Assembly: GCA_947491825.1 (NCBI GenBank)
Contig: CANLLM010000007.1
Span: forward strand, 1-45,084
From: Bacteroidota bacterium
Lineage (GTDB): Bacteria > Bacteroidota > Bacteroidia > UKL13-3
Reading direction: 5' to 3'
DNA: 45,084 nt
Part shown: positions 1 through 7,876 of the stretch, piece by piece
Layout of the letters: each line of letters begins with the position of its first letter
Position numbering within the stretch: the first letter of the stretch is position 1
The notes under the pieces: model-generated
The model's database searches: none
What the model was told of the DNA's origin: nothing
The model's input: only the letters and a program-made list of their open reading frames with translations
Translations under genes and position numbers: made by a program

Positions 1-176
1 AGGTTAAAGCCGAACGTAACGAAAAGAATGTTCAACAATTGTTAGCAAAGTTAGAGCAAAACGCGAACGATGGCAGCAATTTAATGCCTACTATTATTGA
101 GTCGGTTGAAGCATATGCAACATTAGGTGAAGTAGCAGATGTATTCCGTAAAACGTTTGGTGAATACAGGGCGTAA
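1..176 (+). CDS. Methylmalonyl-CoA mutase catalytic subunit, C-terminal end (partial)
   Basis: Only the last 57 codons are in the window; the frame is open from base 3 and stops with TAA at 174-176. The residues match the end of the TIM-barrel catalytic domain of methylmalonyl-CoA mutase, including the N-L-M-P-x-I-I-E-S-V stretch and the terminal T-L-G-E-V-A-D-V-F-R-K-T-F-G-E-Y. The enzyme interconverts methylmalonyl-CoA and succinyl-CoA using adenosylcobalamin. The protein stops right after the barrel, whereas single-chain mutases continue into a B12-binding domain. This suggests a catalytic-only chain whose cobalamin-binding chain is encoded elsewhere, or a related acyl-CoA mutase such as isobutyryl-CoA mutase. 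The next gene starts 9 bases downstream, so co-transcription is likely. Confidence 0.85.
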   Translation, partial: VKAERNEKNVQQLLAKLEQNANDGSNLMPTIIESVEAYATLGEVADVFRKTFGEYRA

Positions 177-185
177 TAATTTTAT

Positions 186-911
186 ATGAAAAAAATATTG
201 TTTGCCATAGGTATATTTTTAATTGGCGCATGCAGCGGCAATTATCAACTTGCCAAATACACGGATAACAGCGTACGGGTTATTGCTGATAGCTTACAAT
301 TGTATGATAGCACCATTACCAATATGATAGCACCCTACAAACAAAAATTGGATGCACAAATGAACGAGGTAATTGGGGAAGCTGAACAAACGTTAACAAA
401 AGAACTCCCTGATGGCACACTAGGCAACTTTGTAGCCGATGCTTGTTTATTGTATGCACAAAACAATAATGCAACAGCAGATTTTTGTGTATTAAACGCT
501 GGCGGTGTGCGCAAACCCGCCATTCAAAAAGGCCCAATTACAATTGGTGCCATTTATGAGTTGATGCCATTTGATAACATGGTTGAACTGGTTGAACTGG
601 ATGGCAATGCCTGCAAAGAATTATTTTCTTGGATAGCAAAATGGAAGGGCGCACCTGTTAGCGGAATAGCATTGACGATAGCAAGTGGTGAAGCCAACAA
701 CGTTAAAATAAAAGGAGAGCCCTTTAACGAATCTAAGACCTATTTTGTGGCTACAACAGATTATGTAGCAAATGGTGGAGATGGCGCAACCATGTTTGCC
801 AAAGGCAAACGCACCAATAATAACTATAAGTTAAGGGATGCAATTATAGATTATGTAAAAAATAAACAAACCATTAAAGCCGATAACAATGGACGCATCA
901 AACAAAATTAA
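186..911 (+). CDS. Lipoprotein with 5'-nucleotidase C-terminal domain
   Basis: A 241-residue protein with a short hydrophobic signal and a lipobox (L-I-G-A-C, Cys about residue 16), so probably a lipoprotein. The remainder matches the substrate-binding C-terminal domain of UshA-type 5'-nucleotidases: G-N-F-V-A-D-A near residue 80, L-N-A-G-G-V-R near 103, a P-F-D-N segment, and D-Y-V-A-N-G-G-D-G near 192. It has no metallophosphatase domain; that is encoded by the next gene, whose start overlaps this one by 23 bases. In UshA the two domains form one chain, catalytic part first; here they are separate and in reversed order. The pair probably hydrolyses nucleotides or related phosphoesters at the cell envelope. 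The start is ATG just after the mutase stop. Confidence 0.88.
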   Translation: MKKILFAIGIFLIGACSGNYQLAKYTDNSVRVIADSLQLYDSTITNMIAPYKQKLDAQMNEVIGEAEQTLTKELPDGTLGNFVADACLLYAQNNNATADFCVLNAGGVRKPAIQKGPITIGAIYELMPFDNMVELVELDGNACKELFSWIAKWKGAPVSGIALTIASGEANNVKIKGEPFNESKTYFVATTDYVANGGDGATMFAKGKRTNNNYKLRDAIIDYVKNKQTIKADNNGRIKQN

Positions 912-1836
912 TAGAAGAGGCTTTATAAAAACTGGTGCTAAATTAGGTGCACTTGCCATGCTTAGCGAATTTCCTTTAAGCGCGATAGCAAAACCTGATT
1001 TAATTAAGGTTACACTTTTACATACCAACGATTGGCATAGCCGTATTGACGCATTCCCTAAAGATGGCGGAAAATATTCAGGAATGGGCGGAGCTTCAAC
1101 TCGTGCTGCATTAATTAAAAAAATTAGAGCGGAAGAAGAGCATGTAATATTATTAGATGCTGGGGATATTTTTCAGGGCACACCGTATTTTAACTTTTTT
1201 GAAGGAGAATTGGAATATAAGTTGATGAGCGAAATGGGCTATGATGCCGCTACATTGGGTAACCACGACTTTGATAATGGAATTGAAGGCATTATTAATC
1301 AATTACAACATGCCCAATTTGAACTATTAAATTGCAACTACGATTTTAGTAAAACATTGCTGGCAGACAAAGTGAAGCCTTATCGCATATTTAAAAAAGG
1401 AGGCGTTAAAATAGGAGTTTTAGGAGTGGGCATTGAACTTGAAGGATTAGTGCCTAAGGAGTTATATGGCGATATTGTTTACCATAACCCTGTTGATATT
1501 GCAGATAAACTTGCGCAAGAGCTCAAAACACAAAAAGGATGTGATTTGATTATTTGTCTATCTCACTTAGGTTTTGAGTACCAAAACGATAAGTTAAGCG
1601 ATAAAAAATTGGCTGAAAAATCAACCTATATTGATATTATAGTTGGCGGACACACACACACCTTCTTGCCAAAACCAATTATTGTAAAAAATCAATTGAA
1701 TAAAGAGGTAGTTATCAACCAAGTAGGATGGGCTGGATTGCAACTAGGCAAAATAGATTTTTACTTTGATAGCGCTAAAAGTATAGTAAATACAAGCATA
1801 GGCGCAAACATGTACATTAACTACAAAGAATCATAA
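889..1836 (+). CDS. 5'-nucleotidase-type metallophosphatase with Tat-like signal
   Basis: A 315-residue calcineurin-like metallophosphatase, corresponding to the N-terminal catalytic domain of UshA/5'-nucleotidase. Metal-site motifs appear in order: H-T-N-D-W-H near residue 46, D-A-G-D near 91, G-N-H-D-F-D-N-G near 123, a Ser-His-Leu near 224, and G-G-H-T-H-T near 254. The N-terminus carries a twin-arginine-like signal (N-R-R-G-F-I-K at residues 8-14, then a mild hydrophobic stretch ending A-I-A), suggesting export by the Tat route. No 5'-nucleotidase C-terminal domain is present; the upstream overlapping gene supplies it. The ATG lies inside the end of that gene, which suggests translational coupling. 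The exact substrate cannot be told from sequence. Confidence 0.9.
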   Translation: MDASNKINRRGFIKTGAKLGALAMLSEFPLSAIAKPDLIKVTLLHTNDWHSRIDAFPKDGGKYSGMGGASTRAALIKKIRAEEEHVILLDAGDIFQGTPYFNFFEGELEYKLMSEMGYDAATLGNHDFDNGIEGIINQLQHAQFELLNCNYDFSKTLLADKVKPYRIFKKGGVKIGVLGVGIELEGLVPKELYGDIVYHNPVDIADKLAQELKTQKGCDLIICLSHLGFEYQNDKLSDKKLAEKSTYIDIIVGGHTHTFLPKPIIVKNQLNKEVVINQVGWAGLQLGKIDFYFDSAKSIVNTSIGANMYINYKES

Positions 1837-2063
1837 GTACGTTGATAATTGTATAGACAAATGTAAGTTTTGAACACAAAAGAGGGGTTATAAACAAAAT
1901 TTTTCATTCAAAATGTCGCATTTTTTTTTCCGTGTAATCACAAAAAAACAACAAACACAATCACTTACAAGCTTATTGAGTTTTCCAAACAAAACATCTC
2001 GTAAAAAAAATTTTTTTATTAACAATAAATACTCCAATTTCACAAACGAAAAGAGTATTAATT
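1837..2063 (+). other. AT-rich leader upstream of dnaA with A/T tracts
   Basis: A 227-base non-coding region between the metallophosphatase and dnaA. It holds a T9 run near 1921-1929 and an A8T7 tract at 2003-2017, which is likely to be bent or easily melted. I found no exact TAnnTTTG promoter and no convincing DnaA-box cluster. It presumably holds the dnaA promoter; an origin role is not supported. Confidence 0.4.
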
Positions 2064-3500
2064 ATGACTGATAAAACTGCCGATAGCGTTTGGAATAACT
2101 GTTTGAAATTGATTCAAGACAATGTATCACCCCAAAGTTTTAAAACTTGGTTTGACCCTATTAAATCTGTTAAGCTAGATAATAAGATATTAACAATACA
2201 AGTTCCGAGTCAGTTTTTTTACGAATGGTTAGAAGAACACTATGTAACTTTACTAAAGAAAACCCTGAAACAAGAACTTGGTCCAGGCTCTAGATTAGAA
2301 TACAATATTATTATTGAAAACAGCAGCAATAATGCAAATCCATACGTGGTTAATTTACCTGGCAGTAATAATCATAAATCAGATACGCAAAATATTGGTA
2401 TGCCGCTTAACCTAAGCAGTAATATCAAAAACCCGTTTATTATCCCTGGTTTAAAAAAGGTTAATATAGATAGTAACCTAAATCCATCATTAAACTTCGA
2501 TACCTTTATCGAAGGAGACTGCAACCGTTTGGCACGTTCGGCAGGTTTTGCAGTTGCTAATAAGCCCGGTGGTACATCTTTCAACCCGTTAATGATATTT
2601 AGCGAAACAGGGTTAGGCAAAACGCATTTGGTGCAAGCCATAGGTAATATGATTAAACAAAACAGCAAGATCAAAATTGTTTTGTATGTACCAGTGGAGA
2701 AGTTTACTAACCAATATGTTGAGTCGGTTCGTAATAATAGCAGTCAAGACTTTTTAAACTTTTACCAAAACGTTGATGTATTAATAGTGGATGATGTGCA
2801 GTTTTTGGAAAACAAACAAAAAACGCAAGAAATATTCTTCACAATATTTAACCACTTGCACCAACAAGGTAAACAAATAATATTAACCAGCGATCGTGCA
2901 CCTAAAGATTTAAAAGGTATGGACGAACGTTTGCTGTCTCGCTTCAAGTGGGGTTTATCATGCGATTTACAACAACCAGATTTTGAAACACGCTTGAGTA
3001 TATTAGAAACCATGATGTATAATGATGGTATTACTCTAAGTCGTGATGTGGTGGAGTATGTTGCTCATAATATTAACAATAACATCCGTGAGTTACGTGG
3101 CGCATTGGTTTCTCTTTTAGCACAAGCTTCGTTAAATCGTAAAGAAGTTACACTTGAATTGGCTAAACAGATATTGAAAAATTTCGTTAAAAATTCATCT
3201 CGCGAAATTTCAATAGAATTTATTCAGAAATTGGTTTGTGATTACTTTACCATTCCGGTCGATTTAGTAAAATCAAAAACCCGTAAACGCGAAATTGTAC
3301 AAGCACGTCAAATCTCTATGTATTATGCAAAAGATTTAACAAAGGCTTCATTAAAAACAATAGGCATGCATTTTGGGGGCCGCGATCACTCTACTGTTAT
3401 CCATGCTTGCCAAACTGTTAACGACTTAATTGAAACAGATAAGAAGTTTAAATCAGATATAGAAGAAATTGGTAAGCGTATTAAAATTAACTTGGTTTAA
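2064..3500 (+). CDS. dnaA: Chromosomal replication initiator DnaA
   Basis: A 478-residue DnaA with all four regions. Domain I (about residues 1-85) interacts with partners and is followed by an Asn-rich linker. The AAA+ domain (about 145-370) has the P-loop G-L-G-K-T (183-187), Walker B L-I-V-D-D-V-Q-F near 236, and the R-L-L-S-R-F-K-W-G segment near 295. The C-terminal DNA-binding domain carries G-G-R-D-H-S-T-V-I-H-A near 443. It binds origin DnaA boxes and opens the duplex using ATP. The first P-loop glycine is replaced by Ser (residue 180) and the following Gly by Glu. The gene is monocistronic, followed by a strong terminator. ATG start; length is normal for the family. Confidence 0.97.
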   Translation: MTDKTADSVWNNCLKLIQDNVSPQSFKTWFDPIKSVKLDNKILTIQVPSQFFYEWLEEHYVTLLKKTLKQELGPGSRLEYNIIIENSSNNANPYVVNLPGSNNHKSDTQNIGMPLNLSSNIKNPFIIPGLKKVNIDSNLNPSLNFDTFIEGDCNRLARSAGFAVANKPGGTSFNPLMIFSETGLGKTHLVQAIGNMIKQNSKIKIVLYVPVEKFTNQYVESVRNNSSQDFLNFYQNVDVLIVDDVQFLENKQKTQEIFFTIFNHLHQQGKQIILTSDRAPKDLKGMDERLLSRFKWGLSCDLQQPDFETRLSILETMMYNDGITLSRDVVEYVAHNINNNIRELRGALVSLLAQASLNRKEVTLELAKQILKNFVKNSSREISIEFIQKLVCDYFTIPVDLVKSKTRKREIVQARQISMYYAKDLTKASLKTIGMHFGGRDHSTVIHACQTVNDLIETDKKFKSDIEEIGKRIKINLV

Positions 3501-3524
3501 TTTATAACATTTACCTAAAAAACT

Positions 3525-3557
3525 AAAGAGCTACAAATTATTTGTAGCTCTTTTTTT
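3525..3557 (+). terminator. Intrinsic terminator after dnaA
   Basis: An inverted repeat, AAAGAGCTACAAAT followed by its complement ending GTAGCTC, then seven T residues. It lies 25 bases past the dnaA stop and is a standard Rho-independent terminator. Confidence 0.9.
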
Positions 3558-3639
3558 GCAATCAATACATCCATTCATAATTAGCTTCCTAAAATTAAAA
3601 TCACCCATTTCATAAAACACAAATGAACAAGCTTCATTG

Positions 3640-3670
3640 TTTGTCATTTGAAGTGTTTAGCTTACTTTTG
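3640..3670 (+). promoter_or_regulatory. Promoter of yicC-gmk-nadD
   Basis: TTTG at 3640-3643 and TACTTTTG at 3663-3670 are separated by exactly 19 bases, matching the Bacteroidota -33/-7 consensus. The predicted transcript starts near 3675, so yicC must begin at 3686 rather than at the upstream ATG at 3623. Confidence 0.8.
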
Positions 3671-3685
3671 TCCAAAGTTAACACT

Positions 3686-4555
3686 ATGCTAAGATCAATG
3701 ACCGGTTATGGTCAGGCTGAGGTAGACACTGACCGTTTCGCCATTAAAGCCGAATTTAAATCGTTAAATAATAAATTTTTAGAGATAAACCTTCGTATGC
3801 CCAAAGTGTGGCAAAGCAAAGACCATGAAGTTCGTAAAGAACTAACTAAACTGATTGAACGAGGAAGTTGCCAAGTAAATATTAATGTGCAATTTAAGCG
3901 TGCTGAGGATAAAGTTATGCCTGTTAACAAGGACGTAGCGGCATATTATATTAAAGAACTTACACAAGTTTGTAACGCATCTGGTTTGAATCCACAAATG
4001 TTGGCCTCTACCCTATTACAAATGCCTAATTTGTTTCAACCCATAGAGGATGAAAACAATGAGGATGATGTTAAAACATTGTTACATGTGGTTAATTTAG
4101 CATTTACCGAGTTTGAAAAATTCAGACAAAAAGAGGGAGAAATGTTAGCCAATGAATTAATAAGAATGACACAAGCCATTATGCATTTGGTTAAAGAAAT
4201 TGAAACTTTAGAGCCAGAGCGTATGCAAACTATAAGGGGCAGAATTGATGCAGAATTAAGTCAACTTAAAGTAGATAACTTAGACAAAAATAGGCTTGAA
4301 CAAGAGTTGATTTATTACATTGAGAAATTAGATATTAGTGAAGAAAAAACCAGACTAATTCAACATTGTACCTACTTTCTAGAAACCATGAAGACCAAAT
4401 CAGCCGGAAAAAAATTAGGGTTTATCGCTCAAGAAATGGGAAGAGAAATTAATACCATAGGCAGTAAGGCTAATCATTTCAAAATACAACAACGTGTAGT
4501 TGAAATGAAAGACGAGTTGGAAAAAATTAAAGAGCAAATTAACAATATAGTTTAG
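3686..4555 (+). CDS. yicC: YicC family endoribonuclease
   Basis: A 289-residue protein of the YicC/YloC family, recognised by the N-terminal L-R-S-M-T-G-Y-G-Q and by the C-terminal domain with F-I-A-Q-E-M-G-R-E-I-N-T-I-G-S-K. Family members have been reported as RNA endonucleases affecting mRNA and small-RNA turnover. The reading frame is open from 3623, but a complete promoter lies inside that extension, so ATG 3686 is chosen; 289 residues is the usual length, and ATG 3698 is a close alternative. The downstream gmk starts 9 bases after the stop. The yicC-gmk pairing is widespread in bacteria, and here nadD joins the same operon. Confidence 0.93.
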   Translation: MLRSMTGYGQAEVDTDRFAIKAEFKSLNNKFLEINLRMPKVWQSKDHEVRKELTKLIERGSCQVNINVQFKRAEDKVMPVNKDVAAYYIKELTQVCNASGLNPQMLASTLLQMPNLFQPIEDENNEDDVKTLLHVVNLAFTEFEKFRQKEGEMLANELIRMTQAIMHLVKEIETLEPERMQTIRGRIDAELSQLKVDNLDKNRLEQELIYYIEKLDISEEKTRLIQHCTYFLETMKTKSAGKKLGFIAQEMGREINTIGSKANHFKIQQRVVEMKDELEKIKEQINNIV

Positions 4556-4564
4556 CGATAAAGG

Positions 4565-5167
4565 ATGCATAGCGAAAATCCAAATCTAACATTTGATCCT
4601 AAACTAAATAAGGTAGTGATATTTTGTGCGCCCTCTGGTTCGGGTAAAACGACAATTGTTAAACACCTGCTATCTATTGATTCGAGAATTGCATTTTCCG
4701 TAAGTGCTTGTACACGTAAAAAACGTGCAAACGAAGAAAATGGAAAAGATTATTATTTTCTAACTCACGTAGCGTTTAAAAACCTTATTGCTAGCGAAGC
4801 GTTTTTAGAATACGAAGAGGTTTATGGGGGTAATTTTTACGGCACATTAAAATCTGAAGTTGATAGAATTTGGGAATTAGGTAAAGCAGTTATTTTTGAT
4901 GTAGATGTAGAAGGGGGCTTAAATATTAAAAAGCATTTTGGAGATAAAGCACTTGCTGTATTTGTAAAACCACCTGGTGTGGAGGCTTTGGAACAACGAT
5001 TACGTTACCGGTCCACAGAAACAGAAGAAACATTAAGGATACGAGTAAATAAGGCGGTACAAGAACTGCAATACGAAGACAAATTTGAATACGTCTTGTT
5101 AAACGAAGATCTTGACGAAGCTTTGGTTGTTGCTGAGAACTTAATCACCGAATTTTTAACCAAATAG
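4565..5167 (+). CDS. gmk: Guanylate kinase
   Basis: A 200-residue guanylate kinase that phosphorylates GMP to GDP with ATP in the cytoplasm. The P-loop S-G-S-G-K-T-T is near residue 26, followed by the GMP-binding segment C-T-R-K-K-R-A-N-E-x-x-G-K-D-Y-Y-F near 49, and a D-V-D-V-E-G-G (usually D-I-D-V-Q-G) motif near 116. Length is typical. It is the second gene of yicC-gmk-nadD, with 9 bases before and 6 bases after it, so all three probably share one transcript. Confidence 0.97.
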   Translation: MHSENPNLTFDPKLNKVVIFCAPSGSGKTTIVKHLLSIDSRIAFSVSACTRKKRANEENGKDYYFLTHVAFKNLIASEAFLEYEEVYGGNFYGTLKSEVDRIWELGKAVIFDVDVEGGLNIKKHFGDKALAVFVKPPGVEALEQRLRYRSTETEETLRIRVNKAVQELQYEDKFEYVLLNEDLDEALVVAENLITEFLTK

Positions 5168-5173
5168 TTTTTT

Positions 5174-5752
5174 ATGAAAATTGGTTTGTTTTTTGGTTCG
5201 TTTAATCCCGTACATACAGGTCATTTACTTATTGCCAATTACTTTGTACAGTTTACAGACTTAGATAAAATCTGGTTTATTGTTTCTCCTCAAAATCCGT
5301 TTAAAGCCAACGATACTTTGCTAGACGAGCGAACTAGACTTGAAATGTTAAAACTTGCTATTAATGGTGATGGACGTTTTAATGCTAGCGATTTTGAATT
5401 TAATTTACCACGGCCATCGTATACGGTTAATACCTTAGCCGAACTGCAAAAAACAAATCCAAACGATACATTTATTCCTATAATAGGAGGTGATAATTTA
5501 CAGTCTTTTCATTTATGGAAAGATTATGAAAAAATTATAGCTAACCACGAAATTTATGTATACCGCAGAGCAGGGTTTTATGAAAATCCATTATTGGCCA
5601 ATCATCCTAAAATTAAAATTTTTGAAGTGCCCTTATTAAATATTTCTTCAACCTATATTAGAGAAATGCTGCAAGCAGAAAAGTCTGTTAAATACTTAGT
5701 TCCCGAAAAGGTAGAAAAATATATTAAAGAGCACAGTTTATACCAACTATAA
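5174..5752 (+). CDS. nadD: Nicotinate-nucleotide adenylyltransferase
   Basis: A 192-residue nucleotidyltransferase of the NadD family, converting nicotinate mononucleotide and ATP to deamido-NAD in NAD biosynthesis. The N-terminal G-S-F-N-P-V-H-T-G-H-L motif (residues 8-18) is the nucleotide-binding T/HxGH signature. The C-terminal I-S-S-T-Y-I-R-E-M near 157 is the second ATP-binding motif (I-S-S-T-x-I-R). It is the last gene of the yicC operon and converges on the transglycosylase gene with only 6 bases between stops; I see no separate terminator hairpin there. Confidence 0.96.
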   Translation: MKIGLFFGSFNPVHTGHLLIANYFVQFTDLDKIWFIVSPQNPFKANDTLLDERTRLEMLKLAINGDGRFNASDFEFNLPRPSYTVNTLAELQKTNPNDTFIPIIGGDNLQSFHLWKDYEKIIANHEIYVYRRAGFYENPLLANHPKIKIFEVPLLNISSTYIREMLQAEKSVKYLVPEKVEKYIKEHSLYQL

Positions 5753-5758
5753 GCCTAA

Positions 5759-6751
5759 CTAATCTGTATTAGCAGGTATGTGTGTATTATTCAACTCAAT
5801 AGTATCGTTTATGAGTTTACCTGCTAAATCAGTCGCTATAATCTTGTATTTTGGCAACTCTATAAAATAGATTTTACCTATTGCTACCGTTAAAGTTTTA
5901 CTTTTGAGCCAAGGGTTTAGCAACTTTAATAATTTATAGTTACATCCATTATCTAGGCTGTATTTAGTCAAATCAGCAATACTACGTGTAACCTTTACTT
6001 TTACTGTTGGTATTTGTTGGTACTTATGTGTGTTTATTACATTAAATCCGTAGTTACTTGGGCGTTCCATAATTTCTTTTATTGCTAATGTTCTAAATAC
6101 ATAGCGAGAAGTTTCTGTATTTAAAAGTAAATCATAATAGTTAGATACACCTTGTTGTTGCAATTGTTTGCGCACACCATCAATACCCATGTTATATGAT
6201 GCAGCCACTAACGACCAACTGTTAAATACTTTGTAGGCTTCATTAAAATAACGACAAGCTGCTGCTGTAGATTTTTCAATGTGGTAACGCTCATCCACAT
6301 CAGCACTAATCTCTAAACCATAATTTTTTGCAGTGCCTTCTAATATTTGCCAATACCCCGAAGCACCAGCGGGAGATACCACATTTTGTAACCCGCTTTC
6401 TGCTAAAACCAAATATTTCATATCATCAGGAATATCATTTTGGGCTAAGATAGGTTCGATAATGGGAAAAAATTTATATGCACGTTTAATCATCAGTAAG
6501 GTTTGAGATTGCCAATACACGTTGGTTAATATTTCGCGATCATACCTTTCTTGAACATCAAAATCTTTTAAAGGAACAGCCTCTCCGGCAAAGACCAATT
6601 TATTTGGAGCAGCTAACGAATAAATTTTGTAATACGTTTCAAACTCACGCTGCTGTTTATCTTCTTCGGTTAAAGTAGCATGTATAAAAAATCCACAAAG
6701 AATTGAAAAACACGTTAACAAGATATAAAATCTGTATTTTGAACTTAACAT
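5759..6751 (-). CDS. MltD-like lytic transglycosylase
   Basis: A 330-residue exported murein hydrolase. A signal peptide or membrane anchor (about residues 6-26) is followed by an SLT/GH23 domain: the catalytic Glu is in L-A-E-S-G-L, then S-P-A-G-A-S-G-Y-W-Q-I near residue 130 and A-A-S-Y-N-M-G near 200. The C-terminal part, with N-P-W-L-K and G-K-I-Y-F-I-E-L-P, looks like a single LysM-type module. It would cleave glycan strands to 1,6-anhydromuropeptides during wall remodelling. The frame also permits ATG 6769, but a TATCTTTG -7 element at 6763-6756 lies between the two ATGs, so 6751 is preferred; that places the start almost at the predicted transcript start. Confidence 0.88.
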   Translation of the reverse strand: MLSSKYRFYILLTCFSILCGFFIHATLTEEDKQQREFETYYKIYSLAAPNKLVFAGEAVPLKDFDVQERYDREILTNVYWQSQTLLMIKRAYKFFPIIEPILAQNDIPDDMKYLVLAESGLQNVVSPAGASGYWQILEGTAKNYGLEISADVDERYHIEKSTAAACRYFNEAYKVFNSWSLVAASYNMGIDGVRKQLQQQGVSNYYDLLLNTETSRYVFRTLAIKEIMERPSNYGFNVINTHKYQQIPTVKVKVTRSIADLTKYSLDNGCNYKLLKLLNPWLKSKTLTVAIGKIYFIELPKYKIIATDLAGKLINDTIELNNTHIPANTD

Positions 6752-6755
6752 GATA

Positions 6756-6763
6756 CAAAGATA
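6756..6763 (-). promoter_or_regulatory. -7 element of the transglycosylase gene
   Basis: The minus strand reads TATCTTTG, an exact TAnnTTTG match, ending 4 bases before ATG 6751. I see no TTTG at the expected upstream spacing. If used, the mRNA would be leaderless or nearly so. Confidence 0.5.
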
Positions 6764-6824
6764 GTTCATTATAAATTAAACGATAAAAACACATTATTTT
6801 GCATCCAATAAATTTTTAACCTGC

Positions 6825-7829
6825 ATGAAAATATTAAAGTTAATTGGTATAAGTATTTTAATTTTAGGAATACTCCTAATTATTGTTGGATTGTTTTTAC
6901 CTAGTAAGGTTCATATAGAAAGAAGCATTATGGTAAATAGTGCACCTGATGTTCCTTATAATTTAATTAACGACTTAACTAAGTTTAACGACTGGAGTCC
7001 TTGGTACGAAATAGACACCAACGCAGCTTACACCAACAGCGAATTAAAAACAGGTGTTGGTGCATGTATATTATGGAAAAGCAATAACACTGATTTAGGC
7101 AACGGAAAACTTACAATAACAGAAATTAAAACCAACGAACTTATTGTTACTAAACTAGAGGTTGAAGGTTGGGATCCATCGAGTGCATCCTACTTTTTTA
7201 CAAAAGAAAATAATACAACAAAAATAATCTGGACCATGGATAGCGACATGGGTAATAACATAATCGGAAGATGGTTTGGTTTATTGATGGACGATTTGAT
7301 TGGTAAAGATTATGATAAAGGCCTTGCTAGTATCAAAAAGATATGTGAAGAAAAACCTGTTCAAGAAAAAATTGCAGGATTTGATGTGAACTTCATAACA
7401 ATACCTACACAGAACTATATTTATATCACTAATAAGAATGTAAACGAAAATGAAATTGGTCTAAATATTGGCGCTAGCTTAATGAAGCTTGATGTATTTA
7501 CTAAAAATAACCAGATTGTAGTATCTGGACCACCATTTACGATCTGGTACAGTCCAACCAATTTTGTTGTAGGCATGCCTTTTTCAGGAGATGTATTAGC
7601 AACCGAAAAAGACATAAAATTTGGCCAACTAAAATGTTGTGACGCATATGTGGTTAGTTATTATGGTTCGTATAATCATACGCAACCTGTATTCGAAAAC
7701 ATGAGTTCATTTATTTTAGATAAAGGTAAACATCCATCAGGCCCGCCAAGAGAGTTGTACTTATCGGATCCTATTTTGGAAAAAGATACCACAAAATGGT
7801 TAACGGAAATTGTGTTTCCTGTTCAATAG
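6825..7829 (+). CDS. Membrane-anchored SRPBCC domain protein with GyrI-like C-terminal domain
   Basis: A 334-residue protein of unknown role. One N-terminal transmembrane helix spans about residues 5-27. An SRPBCC/polyketide-cyclase-like domain follows (about 30-170), starting V-H-I-E-R-S-I and containing F-N-D-W-S-P-W. The C-terminal half (about 185-334) resembles GyrI-like/AraC effector-binding domains, ending with R-E-L-Y-L-S-D-P and W-L-T-E-I-V-F-P-V. Both folds bind small hydrophobic or aromatic ligands, so a ligand-sensing or carrier role is plausible, but this is inference. The gene is divergent from the transglycosylase (about 55-70 bases between starts) and I see no exact promoter motif. 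Confidence 0.75.
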   Translation: MKILKLIGISILILGILLIIVGLFLPSKVHIERSIMVNSAPDVPYNLINDLTKFNDWSPWYEIDTNAAYTNSELKTGVGACILWKSNNTDLGNGKLTITEIKTNELIVTKLEVEGWDPSSASYFFTKENNTTKIIWTMDSDMGNNIIGRWFGLLMDDLIGKDYDKGLASIKKICEEKPVQEKIAGFDVNFITIPTQNYIYITNKNVNENEIGLNIGASLMKLDVFTKNNQIVVSGPPFTIWYSPTNFVVGMPFSGDVLATEKDIKFGQLKCCDAYVVSYYGSYNHTQPVFENMSSFILDKGKHPSGPPRELYLSDPILEKDTTKWLTEIVFPVQ

Positions 7830-7876
7830 TTTAAAAAAGGATTTATACTCATCTACTTTTCTACGTATAGAGAATT

